64,000 nt of DNA, taken from assembly GCA_965220985.1 (NCBI GenBank), contig OZ244854.1, positions 1,240,001 through 1,304,000 of the forward strand, given 5' to 3'. Source of the stretch: JAPPHA01 sp965220985 (GTDB taxonomy: Bacteria; Pseudomonadota; Alphaproteobacteria; Rhodobacterales; Rhodobacteraceae). The notes below the pieces were generated by a model that worked only from the letters and a program-made list of their open reading frames with translations, made no database searches and was not told where the DNA came from. Each line of letters begins with the position of its first letter. Position 1 is the stretch's first letter. The translations under genes and the position numbers were made by a program. This document shows positions 8,706 to 16,270 of the stretch, one piece after another.

Positions 8706-9341
8706 ATGAGTGAATCCGTCGTCCGAGTCGTCCGTCATCCGCTGGTTCAGCACAAGCTGTCGCTGATGAGGCAAAAGGAGACCACGACCGTCAAGTTTCG
8801 AACCCTTCTTCGGGAAATCTCCCTGCTTCTCGGCTACGAGATCACTCGCGACCTGGAACTCGAGGATCGTGAAATCGAGACGCCACTGGCCCCGATGTCG
8901 GCACCATTCTTGAGCGGTAAGAAGCTGGTCCTGATTTCGATCCTCAGGGCGGGCAACGGGCTGCTGGACGGCATGCTGGATCTTGTTCCCTCCGCGCGTG
9001 TCGGGCATGTCGGTCTTTACCGCGACCCAAAGACGCTCGAAGCGGTGGAGTACTATTACAAGGTGCCCGACGAGCTGGGTGAACGACCCGTCATTGTCCT
9101 CGACCCCATGCTGGCGACTGCCAACACGGCGATTGCCGCTGTCGAAAAGATCAAGTCGACTGGGGCGCGGAAAATCACCATGGCCTGCCTGCTTGCGGCA
9201 CCCGAAGGGATCAAGGCGTTTCATGCGGCACACCCGGATGTGCCAGTCATCACTGCCGCAGTCGACGAACGGTTGAACGAGAAGGGGTACATCGTTCCGG
9301 GTCTTGGCGATGCCGGTGACAGAATCTACGGCACAAGGTAA
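8706..9341 (+). CDS. upp: Uracil phosphoribosyltransferase
   Basis: A 211-residue cytosolic salvage enzyme that makes UMP from uracil and PRPP. The PRPP-binding motif is VLDPMLATANTA, the catalytic flexible-loop region carries ISILRAGNG, and the C-terminal uracil-binding region is YIVPGLGDAGDRIYGT. All are intact and the length is standard. The frame is open further upstream, but the family start MSESVVRVVRHPLVQHKL matches the ATG at 8706. It is a single gene here; the DNA immediately downstream is the remnant of a toxin-antitoxin locus. Confidence 0.96.
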   Translation: MSESVVRVVRHPLVQHKLSLMRQKETTTVKFRTLLREISLLLGYEITRDLELEDREIETPLAPMSAPFLSGKKLVLISILRAGNGLLDGMLDLVPSARVGHVGLYRDPKTLEAVEYYYKVPDELGERPVIVLDPMLATANTAIAAVEKIKSTGARKITMACLLAAPEGIKAFHAAHPDVPVITAAVDERLNEKGYIVPGLGDAGDRIYGTR

Positions 9342-9360
9342 CCGCCTGCATCAGAATTCG

Positions 9361-9487
9361 AGAAACGATTGCCGCCCGGTGGTTGTCGACGATTTCGAAA
9401 AGGGTATCGCCAGGATCAAGTGGGCCAGCTTACCCACAAGGCATATGACACAACAGACGTGGCTAAAGTGAAACATGGCGACTGAGC
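9361..9487 (+). pseudogene. higB: HigB-type toxin fragment (3' end only)
   Basis: Reading from 9361 gives VVVDDFEKGIARIKWAS in one frame. A one-base shift at about 9430 then gives THKAYDTTDVAKVKHGD and a stop at 9485. This reproduces the C-terminal third of HigB mRNA interferases, which read approximately VVVDFEKGIVWIKWIGTHKxYDxIDVxxVxHG. The N-terminal two thirds are missing, cut off right after upp. The stop overlaps the start of the higA remnant, as in intact higBA operons. It cannot encode an active toxin. Confidence 0.72.
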
Positions 9488-9813
9488 TGAAGCCTATCCG
9501 CTCCGAGACGGACCACGACGAAGCGCTCGACGAGATCGAACGCCTTTGGGGCGCCAAGAGCGGCACGCCAGACGGCGATCGTCTCAATGTGCTCGCAACG
9601 CTGGTCGAAGTCTATGAGGCGGAGCATCATCCGATGGATCCGCCTGATCCTATCGAGGCCACTCGGTTCCGGATGTGGCAGCAAGGCCTTACCCGCAAGG
9701 ATTCTGTAAGGTGATCGGCCCCCGCAACCGGGTAGCGGACATTCTTGACCGCAAGCAAGGCCTGTCGATCGACATGATCATGAGAAACTCGGGAATTCTG
9801 CAGAAGTGCTAAT
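9475..9813 (+). pseudogene. higA: HigA-type antitoxin, frameshifted
   Basis: From ATG 9475 the frame reads an intact HigA N-terminal half (IRSETDHDEALDEIERLWGA, then LVEVYEAEHHPMDPPDPIEA and RFRMWQQGLTRKD) and hits a stop at 9712. In the +1 frame the homology continues as VIGPRNRVADILDRKQGLS, which is the helix-turn-helix of HigA (usually LIGxRxRVSEVLNRKRxLS), and ends in an unrelated tail with a stop at 9811-9813. A single-base indel near 9705 therefore splits the gene. The 79-residue first part lacks the DNA-binding helix, so autoregulation should be lost. Confidence 0.75.
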
Positions 9814-9998
9814 CCGGCCGGGCCGCTTCGACAAGGTTGCGTGACCGGAAGATTTGCATTCTGCGTGTCGTGCCGTATGCCTTCCACTCCACGAACAATC
9901 AGCGGGTGGCTTGGATAAAGGACCTGTTCGGTATCTGGCGGGAGCAGGCGACGCGAGAGAAACGGAAGATCGTCTAAACCTGAAAAATCACCGGTTTA

Positions 9999-11003
9999 TC
10001 AGTTGCTGGCCTGTCGAAGCCGATCCAGCATGGCCAGCGTCGAGTCGGACAACTGCCCCGACTTGATCGCGGCTTTCAGATCCTTGCCGTGACGCCGGTC
10101 GATGATGTCCCAGGCGGTGCGCCCCTTGGCATCCTTCGCTGCCGGATCGACACCGGCCTCGATCAGCAGCTTCATGGTCGCGATGGCGTCGCCCGGCTTG
10201 CGCCCGCCTGACCATGCGAGAACGTGAAGCGGTGTCCATTCGCGTTCGGAGGTCACGACAGACGGATCCGCCCCGTGTTCGAGCAGCGCCTGCACGATGC
10301 GCGGGTTGCCGCGCCAGGCCCCGATGTGCAGCGAGGTCCAGTCCTCGTGGTGCGTCGCCATGTTGGGGTCAGTCCCGTGTTCGAGGAGAACCTCCACGAT
10401 CGAGTGGTGCTCGTTCTCGCGCACGGCCAGCATGAGTGGGGTGAAGCCGAGACGCCGCACGATGATGGACCCTTTTATGCCGCGCTTTCGCATGGCGCTC
10501 AGGATGCTTGGCGGTCGCCCGAACTCCTGCTTGCCCGCCAGTGCGTGACGGTTGCGGAGATTGGGATCGGCACCGTGTTCTAGGAGAGCACTGATCACCG
10601 CGACGGTCGTCTCCGGCTTCCAGCTCTCGTCATAGCGCCATCCAAGCCAGCGTCGAGACACGGCTCGTGCTATCGGGGTCGAGATCGCATCTCGTTCCTC
10701 GTACAGACCATCGGGATCCGCTCCCCGCTCCAGGAACAGGCGGATGACGTCGGGGGCGAGGCGTTCGGGCGTCGTCACGGAACTCAAGGATTCGAGAATC
10801 GACCGGCGGCCAGCCTTGTAGACCATCGCGTTGACGTCATATCCACTGTCCAGACATGCCGCAAAGTCTGCAATGGTGGCATCGACCATGAGGTCAGGCC
10901 AATTGATCTTGCTGCATTGAAAGGTCGATGCTGCGGCGGTTGAAGCCAGCAATGCACTAACGGTCGCCAACGTGATCACGCGCCTTGAATGCGAAACTCT
11001 CAT
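9999..11003 (-). CDS. Exported ankyrin-repeat protein, copy 1
   Basis: A 334-residue protein with a signal peptide (MRVSHSRRVITLATVSALLASTAAAS). The mature part begins with a Cys-containing segment (FQCSKINWPDLMVDATIADF, then ACLDSGYDVN) and contains five or six ankyrin repeats. The clearest are GFTPLMLAVRENEHHSIVEV, DWTSLHIGAWRGNPRIVQAL and EWTPLHVLAWSGGRKPGDAI. Such repeats bind other proteins, and export puts this one in the periplasm. The ATG at 11003 shares its A with the TGA of the small gene upstream, so translation is coupled. It is one of three tandem paralogues that are very similar along their whole length. The partner is unknown. Confidence 0.82.
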   Translation of the reverse strand: MRVSHSRRVITLATVSALLASTAAASTFQCSKINWPDLMVDATIADFAACLDSGYDVNAMVYKAGRRSILESLSSVTTPERLAPDVIRLFLERGADPDGLYEERDAISTPIARAVSRRWLGWRYDESWKPETTVAVISALLEHGADPNLRNRHALAGKQEFGRPPSILSAMRKRGIKGSIIVRRLGFTPLMLAVRENEHHSIVEVLLEHGTDPNMATHHEDWTSLHIGAWRGNPRIVQALLEHGADPSVVTSEREWTPLHVLAWSGGRKPGDAIATMKLLIEAGVDPAAKDAKGRTAWDIIDRRHGKDLKAAIKSGQLSDSTLAMLDRLRQASN

Positions 11004-11326
11004 CACAGCCACCTTTCCTGCAGTCGCCGGACAGTGCCGGCATAAATGTCGAATGCGTTGGCGGGTTCGCCGCCGTGAATCGCTTCCACTGCCAGGTTGA
11101 TCTTGCTGGTGATCCAGAGAAATTCGGGATCATCGGGCGGGATTGCCGCGACGATGTCGGGGGCGAGCGCATAGTTTTCCCTGATCGACGCCCAGCCGCC
11201 GGTTTTCTGCGAAAGCCAGCCGTCGCGGAATTGCCTCAGCGCCCGGACGTTGTCTTCGACACCCTTCCTTTTGTGGTTCGGCTGAGTCAGGGCTCTGCCT
11301 TCAGGGCACGTCCGGTCCCGGGTCAT
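11003..11326 (-). CDS. Small CFI-box-like protein, copy 1
   Basis: A 107-residue protein paired with ankyrin copy 1. Residues from about 29 on (ALRQFRDGWLSQKTGGWASI, then APDIVAAIPPDDPEFLW and AIHGGEPANAFDIYAGTVRR) resemble the C-terminal part of small proteins of the CFI-box type. In those proteins a Cys-Phe-Ile-type start is followed by LRxFRDxxL and a helical tail. Here the Cys box itself is absent and the first 25 residues look unrelated, so the gene may be a 5'-truncated copy kept open. Its ATG overlaps the TGA of ankyrin copy 2 and its TGA overlaps the ATG of ankyrin copy 1, so the three are chained for coupled translation. Confidence 0.55.
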   Translation of the reverse strand: MTRDRTCPEGRALTQPNHKRKGVEDNVRALRQFRDGWLSQKTGGWASIRENYALAPDIVAAIPPDDPEFLWITSKINLAVEAIHGGEPANAFDIYAGTVRRLQERWL

Positions 11327-12315
11327 TGGTTACCGGCCCGGCGAAGCTGGTCAAATATGGCCAGAGTTGCGTCGGACATCCGGCCTGCCTCGACCGCGGC
11401 CTTCAACCTCTTCCCGTGACGTCGGTCGATGATGTCCCAGGCGGTGCGTCCCTTGGCGTCCCTCGCCGCCGGATCCACGCCTGCGTCGATCAGCAGCTTC
11501 ATGGTCTCGACCGCCTCCATCGGTTTCCGACCGCCGGACCAGGCGAGTATGTGGAGCGGCGTCCACATGCGCTGAGATGTCACGGCAGTCGGGTCCGCGC
11601 CGTGTTCAAAAAGTACCTGAATGATGCGTGGATTACCGCGCCAAGCGCCGATGTGGAGAGAGGTCCAGTGCTCGTGGTGCGTCGCCATGTTGGGGTCCGC
11701 GCCGTGTTCCAGCAGCACCTGCACGATCGACTCATGTTCGTTTTCGCGCACGGCCAGCATCAGCGGGGTGACACCCAACCGCTCCATTTCCCGTGAATCC
11801 AGGCTGTGTTTGTTCATGGTAGTCACAATGCTTGGTGGCCGCCCATGACTTTGTCTGCCGTCCGGGTTGGCCCGGTTGCGAATGTTTGGATCGGCCCCGT
11901 ATTCGAGCAGGGCTGTGACAACCGCGACCGTGGTTTCCGGCCGCCAACTGGTGCCGTGTCTCCAGCCAAGCCAGCGGTATGAGACCGCATGTGATAACGG
12001 GGTCGTGATCCCGCGTTCGATCACTCCGTCGGGATCGGCCCCCCGTTCCAGAAACAGGCGGACGACATCAGCCGCCAGATGTTCGGGAGTAGAAACGGAA
12101 CTCATGGCTTCAAGCGCGGACTGTCTGGTGTGTTCCCAGACCATCGTGTTCGGGTCAAAACCGTTGTCCAGGCAGGTCCTGTAATCCTCGATGGTGGCAA
12201 CGAGCTTGACTTCGACCAAATTCATCTTGTCGCACTCGAAGGGGTTGGTCAGACCGGGTGCTCCCAGCGCGATGCAGGTAATCGCGATCATGGATGTCAA
12301 ATGCGGGACTCTCAT
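11323..12315 (-). CDS. Exported ankyrin-repeat protein, copy 2
   Basis: A 330-residue paralogue of the ankyrin proteins on either side. It has a short hydrophobic leader (MRVPHLTSMIAITCIALGAP) and an N-terminal Cys segment (NPFECDKMNLVEVKLVATI). Its ankyrin repeats include GVTPLMLAVRENEHESIVQV, HWTSLHIGAWRGNPRIIQVL and MWTPLHILAWSGGRKPMEAV. It is the most diverged of the three in its leader and its 220-235 region. The start at 12315 follows the paralogues, whose ATG likewise overlaps the stop of a small upstream gene. In this copy the upstream small gene is broken, so translational coupling would be weakened. Confidence 0.8.
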   Translation of the reverse strand: MRVPHLTSMIAITCIALGAPGLTNPFECDKMNLVEVKLVATIEDYRTCLDNGFDPNTMVWEHTRQSALEAMSSVSTPEHLAADVVRLFLERGADPDGVIERGITTPLSHAVSYRWLGWRHGTSWRPETTVAVVTALLEYGADPNIRNRANPDGRQSHGRPPSIVTTMNKHSLDSREMERLGVTPLMLAVRENEHESIVQVLLEHGADPNMATHHEHWTSLHIGAWRGNPRIIQVLFEHGADPTAVTSQRMWTPLHILAWSGGRKPMEAVETMKLLIDAGVDPAARDAKGRTAWDIIDRRHGKRLKAAVEAGRMSDATLAIFDQLRRAGNQ

Positions 12316-12484
12316 CACAGCCACCTATCCTGCAGTCACCGGAACATGCCGGCGTAGATTTCGAATGCGTTTGCGGGCTCGCCGCTGTGTATCGCTTCCA
12401 ACGCCAGATCGATCTTGCCGTCAATCCAGGGCGATTCGGGGTTACCGGTCGGAAACGCGGTAGGCGGTTTTGTGCCTAGGTTCA
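12315..12484 (-). pseudogene. Small CFI-box-like gene, copy 2, truncated with in-frame stop
   Basis: Read from an ATG at 12484 this gives ESPWIDGKIDLALEAIHSGE followed by PANAFEIYAGMFR. It then hits a TGA where the other copies have a codon inside RRLQERWL, and continues in the same frame as LQDRWL to the conserved terminal TGA that overlaps the next ATG. Compared with copy 1, the part carrying LRxFRDxWL is missing. It is the remnant of the middle small gene of the tandem array. Confidence 0.65.
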
Positions 12485-12491
12485 TGTCCGG

Positions 12492-13502
12492 TCAGTTGCC
12501 AGCGCGACGGAGATCGTCGAGCATGGCCCGAGTCGCTTCGGACATCTGCCCTGCCTCGATCGCGGCCTTCAGCTTCCTGCCGTGACGTCGGTCGATGATG
12601 TCCCACGCTGTGCGGCCCTTGGCGTCCTTCGCCGCCAAATCGACGCCGGCATCGATTAGCAGCTTCATGGTTTCGACCGCATCCCTCGGCTTGCTTCCGC
12701 CGGTCCATGCGAGAACGTGAAGAGGCGTCCAATTTCGCTGAGAGGTTACCATGGTCGGGTCACCCCCGTGGTCGAGAAGCGCCCGCATGATGCGAGGGTT
12801 GCCGCGCCATGCACTGATGTGAAGCGAGGTCCAGTCTTCCTGAAGCGTCGCCATGTTCGGGTCTGCGCCGTGTTCGAGCAGAACCTGCACGATGGAATGG
12901 TGCTCGTTTTCGCGCACGGCCAGCATCAGCGGGGTGAAGCCGAGGCGGCTCACGATGATGGAGCCTCTGATGCCGCGCTGGCGCATTGCGGTGACGATGC
13001 TCGGCGGACGCCCATGCCTCTGTACGTCGCGCCGAGACGAATGGTTACGGAGGTTGGGGTTGGCCCCGTGCTCCAGAAGAGCGGTGAGCACCCCGACAGT
13101 GGTTTCCGGCTTCCAGCTCAGGCCGCGACGCCAGCCGTACCAGCGGCTGGACACCGCCTTGGCCAACGGAGTCGAACCGACGTAGCGCTCCTCGTACATC
13201 CCGTCTGGATCGGCTCCTCTTTCAAGGAACAGACGGACGACGTCGGCGGCCAAATGCTCGGGTGTCCCGATCGAGCTGATTGACTCCAGCACAGATCGCT
13301 TGGCGGCCTTGTAGACCATTGTGTTCGGGTCATAGCCGTTGTCGAGGCAGGCTTCGTAGTCCGAAATCGTCGAATCGGCCATGACATCGATCCAGTTCAA
13401 TCTGCTGCAGTCGAAAGCACTCGCCGATGCGGACCCTGCAAAGACCATAGCCAAGGCCAATGCGCTTTTCGAGATCGCAGGTTGCAAGTTCAAGGTTCTC
13501 AT
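12492..13502 (-). CDS. Exported ankyrin-repeat protein, copy 3
   Basis: A 336-residue paralogue and the first gene of the array in transcription order. It has a signal peptide (MRTLNLQPAISKSALALAMV, then FAGSASASA) and an N-terminal Cys segment (FDCSRLNWIDVMADSTISDY, then EACLDNGYDPN). Its ankyrin repeats include GFTPLMLAVRENEHHSIVQV, DWTSLHISAWRGNPRIMRAL and NWTPLHVLAWTGGSKPRDAV. It is closest in sequence to copy 1, both carrying RHGRPPSIxxAMRxRGIxGS or similar. The ATG at 13502 overlaps the TGA of the small gene before it, as in the other units. Confidence 0.82.
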   Translation of the reverse strand: MRTLNLQPAISKSALALAMVFAGSASASAFDCSRLNWIDVMADSTISDYEACLDNGYDPNTMVYKAAKRSVLESISSIGTPEHLAADVVRLFLERGADPDGMYEERYVGSTPLAKAVSSRWYGWRRGLSWKPETTVGVLTALLEHGANPNLRNHSSRRDVQRHGRPPSIVTAMRQRGIRGSIIVSRLGFTPLMLAVRENEHHSIVQVLLEHGADPNMATLQEDWTSLHISAWRGNPRIMRALLDHGGDPTMVTSQRNWTPLHVLAWTGGSKPRDAVETMKLLIDAGVDLAAKDAKGRTAWDIIDRRHGRKLKAAIEAGQMSEATRAMLDDLRRAGN

Positions 13503-13800
13503 CACAACAACCTTTCCTGAAGGCGCCAGACCATGCCGGCAAATATGTCGAAAGGGTTTGCGTTCTCGTTGCCGTGTATAGATTTCGCCGCCAGGTCGAT
13601 CTTGTTCGCGGTCCAGAACAATTCGGGATCATCCGGCGGAATCGCTTTGATGATCTCCGGCGCAGTCGCGTGGTATTTTGTGATCACCGCAAACCGTCGG
13701 CTGTTTGGGAGCGAGGGTCGATACGGAATCGTCTCAGCGTCACGAGTGTCATGCCGCTGCTGGCTCCGTCATGCGCCTCAGTGATCGCATTCGTCAGAAC
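13502..13800 (-). pseudogene. Small CFI-box-like gene, copy 3, frameshifted
   Basis: The 3' part is open (61 codons from 13687: TAPEIIKAIPPDDPELFW, AIHG-like SIHGNENANPFDIFAGMV, ending WRLQERLL). The 5' part lies in another frame and reads VLTNAITEAHDGASSGMTLV then TLRRFR from 13800. That matches the family's N-terminal CFxTxA...LRRFRD region, with the Cys position occupied by Ser. One indel between about 13700 and 13725 separates the halves. The full-length ancestor would have been about 100 residues. A short product from a start at 13687 could still drive coupled translation of the ankyrin gene. Confidence 0.6.
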
Positions 13801-13939
13801 GCTCCCACCCCTGCTTCCGATGGTCGTGAGAACTCGGATATTCCTGCAACTATCCGTAGCGCCTCGTCAATTTCCGAAGCACCACCGATGCCGCAGCCCT
13901 CGGCGCCAAGATCGTTCTCGTGGTCGCCGCCTGCACAAG

Positions 13940-14278
13940 TTACGAGTTGACGGACGCGATCGCTTTTGCTCGATCCGGATGAATCGCGATGATCTTGTCG
14001 AAGCCGCTCACCTCGAAAACAGTCATGATCTGATCCGGAAGCGAACACAGGGCAAATTCGGAGTTGCTGCTCTTGCAACTCTTCGCTGTCATGAGAACCG
14101 CGCGAAGGCCCGCACTGCTGATGTAGTCCAGCTCGGCAAAGTCCATGATCATGGCCTTGTCATCGTCTGATTGAGCCTTTCCGACGGTCTCCGCAAACTC
14201 ATGCGCGTTTCCGCCGTCAATGCGGCCCACGACCGCTGCAATGAGTGTGCTGCCCTCTCGTGTAAACTGAACGTCCAT
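13940..14278 (-). CDS. STAS-domain anti-sigma factor antagonist
   Basis: A 112-residue cytosolic STAS protein of the SpoIIAA/RsbV type. The phosphorylatable Ser lies in LDYISSAGLRAVL (about residue 56), preceded by the usual MIMDFAEL strand. Such proteins bind an RsbW/SpoIIAB-like kinase and release a sigma factor or signalling partner when unphosphorylated. No kinase or phosphatase gene is adjacent, so the partner must be encoded elsewhere. A GAGGAAAA sequence precedes the ATG. It stands upstream of the ankyrin array in the same direction with a gap of about 140 bases to the oldest small-gene remnant. Confidence 0.85.
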   Translation of the reverse strand: MDVQFTREGSTLIAAVVGRIDGGNAHEFAETVGKAQSDDDKAMIMDFAELDYISSAGLRAVLMTAKSCKSSNSEFALCSLPDQIMTVFEVSGFDKIIAIHPDRAKAIASVNS

Positions 14279-14469
14279 TTTTTCCTCGATCTCTGTTGTC
14301 TTGCTTTTTCACTTGATCAGGTCCGGCACCCTGCCAAGACCTCTGGTTGGCATTCTCGCAACGACCGTTTCAATCGTCCGATACAGGACGAGATGATGGC
14401 AGAGCCGTTCGATCGCAGACCGGCAATCGCGGCACCATCAACCGATCCCGATCCGTGTCTCTGCTGATT

Positions 14470-15831
14470 TCAATCATCTTCCGGCATCAGCACGAATTCG
14501 GGGTAAGCCTCGATTCCAAGCTCTCCCGCATCCTGTCCGAGTTCCTCGATCATTGGCGTCACCCGCGCGCCCATCGTCTTGCTGATGATGTACCAGACAA
14601 TCGTGGAAACACCGAAGACAAACACGCCGACCGAAACGATGCCGATGACCTGGACGATCAGATTGCCTCCAGCCGCAATGCAAACGGCCAGCGTTCCCCA
14701 GATGCCGGCGAAGAGGTGGGCCGGGACAGCCCCCACGACATCATCGATCTTCATCGTTTCCATGAACTTCATGCCGAGCAGGCAAATGACGCCACCCGCA
14801 CCGCCGATGGCGATCGCCCAGTTGTGGCTGACGATGTCAGGTCCGGCGGTAATGGCGACAAGCCCGCCGATCGCTCCGTTCAGCCCCGCAAGGAGGTCAA
14901 TCCGACCAAGAATGGGTCGTGAAAGCGCAATCGCGAAGAGGACGCCAGCCGCCGCCGCCAGGTTGGTGTTCGCAAGAATGACACTGAGCGCGACGGCATC
15001 GCTGGCGCCTGCAAGCGCGAGTTGGGAACCACCATTGAAGCCGAACCAGCCGAGCCAGAGAATGAACACCCCAAGGGTCACGACCGGGACATTGGATGGA
15101 GGGGTCGCCTTGACGCTGCCGTCATCCCTGAACTTGCCCTTCCGCGCGCCAACGATGATGGCTCCCGCAAGGGCCGCCCAGCCACCGGTTGAATGAACGA
15201 TCGTCGAGCCTGCGAAATCCTGGAAGCCCATTTCGGCCAGCCAGCCTCCACCCCAGGTCCACGCGCCGACAATGGGGTAAATCACGCCCGTGAGTATGGT
15301 GATGAAGATGAAAAACGACCAGAGGTTGACCCTTTCGGCCAGCGTTCCAGAAACAATGGATGCCGTGGTCGCGACAAAGACCATCTGGAAGAACCAGTCC
15401 GACATTGTCGCATAGCCTTGGTCGATGACCGCAGGGGCGACCGTCTCGTCGCCCGCGAGCAATGCCACCTCGTTGTCCGTGATCCCGTAGGTCAGCGAGA
15501 ACGATCCGATCCAGTTGCCGACATCGACGTACATCAGGTTGTAACCGATGAGGTAGAACATGAGCCCGGCGATCGAATAGAGCCCGATGTTCTTTAGGCA
15601 GATCACGGAGGCATTCTTTGTTCGCACCGAGCCCGATTCCAGCATCGTGAACCCAGCGCACATCCACATGACCAGCGCCCCCCATATCAGGAAGGAGAAG
15701 CTGTTCAGGACAAACGATGCTTCCGCATCAAGCGCTGCACTGGCAGGTGATGGGACGAAAAGGATCACCACCGTAACGGTCCACATTGTCGCAAGGGCGA
15801 CCACGCGTTTCATCATCGAGAGGTTCGGCAT
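14470..15831 (-). CDS. amt: Ammonium transporter
   Basis: An inner-membrane Amt/MEP channel of about 453 residues that takes up ammonium. It has a cleavable signal-like first helix (ending FVPSPASA) and eleven further hydrophobic segments. The two pore histidines are visible in STIVHSTGGWAALAG and in VVGAVPAHLFAGIWGTLA, and the family signature FNGGSQLALAG is present. The C-terminal tail carries the usual regulatory length. The frame is open to 15930. The ATG at 15831 is the working start, with 15816 also possible; neither has a strong ribosome binding site. Amt genes usually follow glnK, but no PII gene is adjacent here. Confidence 0.93.
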   Translation of the reverse strand: MPNLSMMKRVVALATMWTVTVVILFVPSPASAALDAEASFVLNSFSFLIWGALVMWMCAGFTMLESGSVRTKNASVICLKNIGLYSIAGLMFYLIGYNLMYVDVGNWIGSFSLTYGITDNEVALLAGDETVAPAVIDQGYATMSDWFFQMVFVATTASIVSGTLAERVNLWSFFIFITILTGVIYPIVGAWTWGGGWLAEMGFQDFAGSTIVHSTGGWAALAGAIIVGARKGKFRDDGSVKATPPSNVPVVTLGVFILWLGWFGFNGGSQLALAGASDAVALSVILANTNLAAAAGVLFAIALSRPILGRIDLLAGLNGAIGGLVAITAGPDIVSHNWAIAIGGAGGVICLLGMKFMETMKIDDVVGAVPAHLFAGIWGTLAVCIAAGGNLIVQVIGIVSVGVFVFGVSTIVWYIISKTMGARVTPMIEELGQDAGELGIEAYPEFVLMPEDD

Positions 15832-16270
15832 TCTGGCCCGTTCATTGTCTACTTCGAAGTCTGTCACGGAATGACGCCGACAGGTGCCGGCCAACATGGC
15901 GAATTTGCGACAAAATCCAAAAAAAGGCAAACTTTCATTACGGGATCATTCGCTCGAAGGCCAATCGCCTGTTGCACGCTCTGGCGCTCATCCGTCATGC
16001 GGCAACCGGAATACTGGCAAGAAAATGCTCGCCGAGGCTCCGCCATTGAACCGGACCCGAGGCCACCGAGTCATGTTCAAATGATGGCCTGTCTTGCCGA
16101 CGTGTCGGTCTGGCCATGTCGAAGCCAATCAAGAACCGGGACGCGAAGCCCGAGGTCGAAGGGTGGCTGGAACTGGCAAGGCCCGCATGTCGCCAGCCTC
16201 GTGATCCGGCTCACATGCGAGAAATCCAGTCACGATCCACGACTGCTCCAGTCCCCTTCTCCGCATCCGC
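15832..16270. other. Intergenic stretch between EF-G-like gene and amt
   Basis: Roughly 440 bases with no convincing gene. It must carry the amt promoter on the minus strand. A clear sigma-54 GG-N10-GC element was looked for and not found with confidence. An A-rich run lies at 15919-15927. Confidence 0.4.

Noticed and set aside
9814..9998. Short plus-strand peptide NNQRVAWIKDLFGIWREQ after the higA remnant
   Set aside because: It might be another fossil, but no family could be recognised and it has no start signals.
15919..15960. Sigma-54 promoter for amt
   Set aside because: No GG-N10-GC element with correct spacing could be read on the minus strand.
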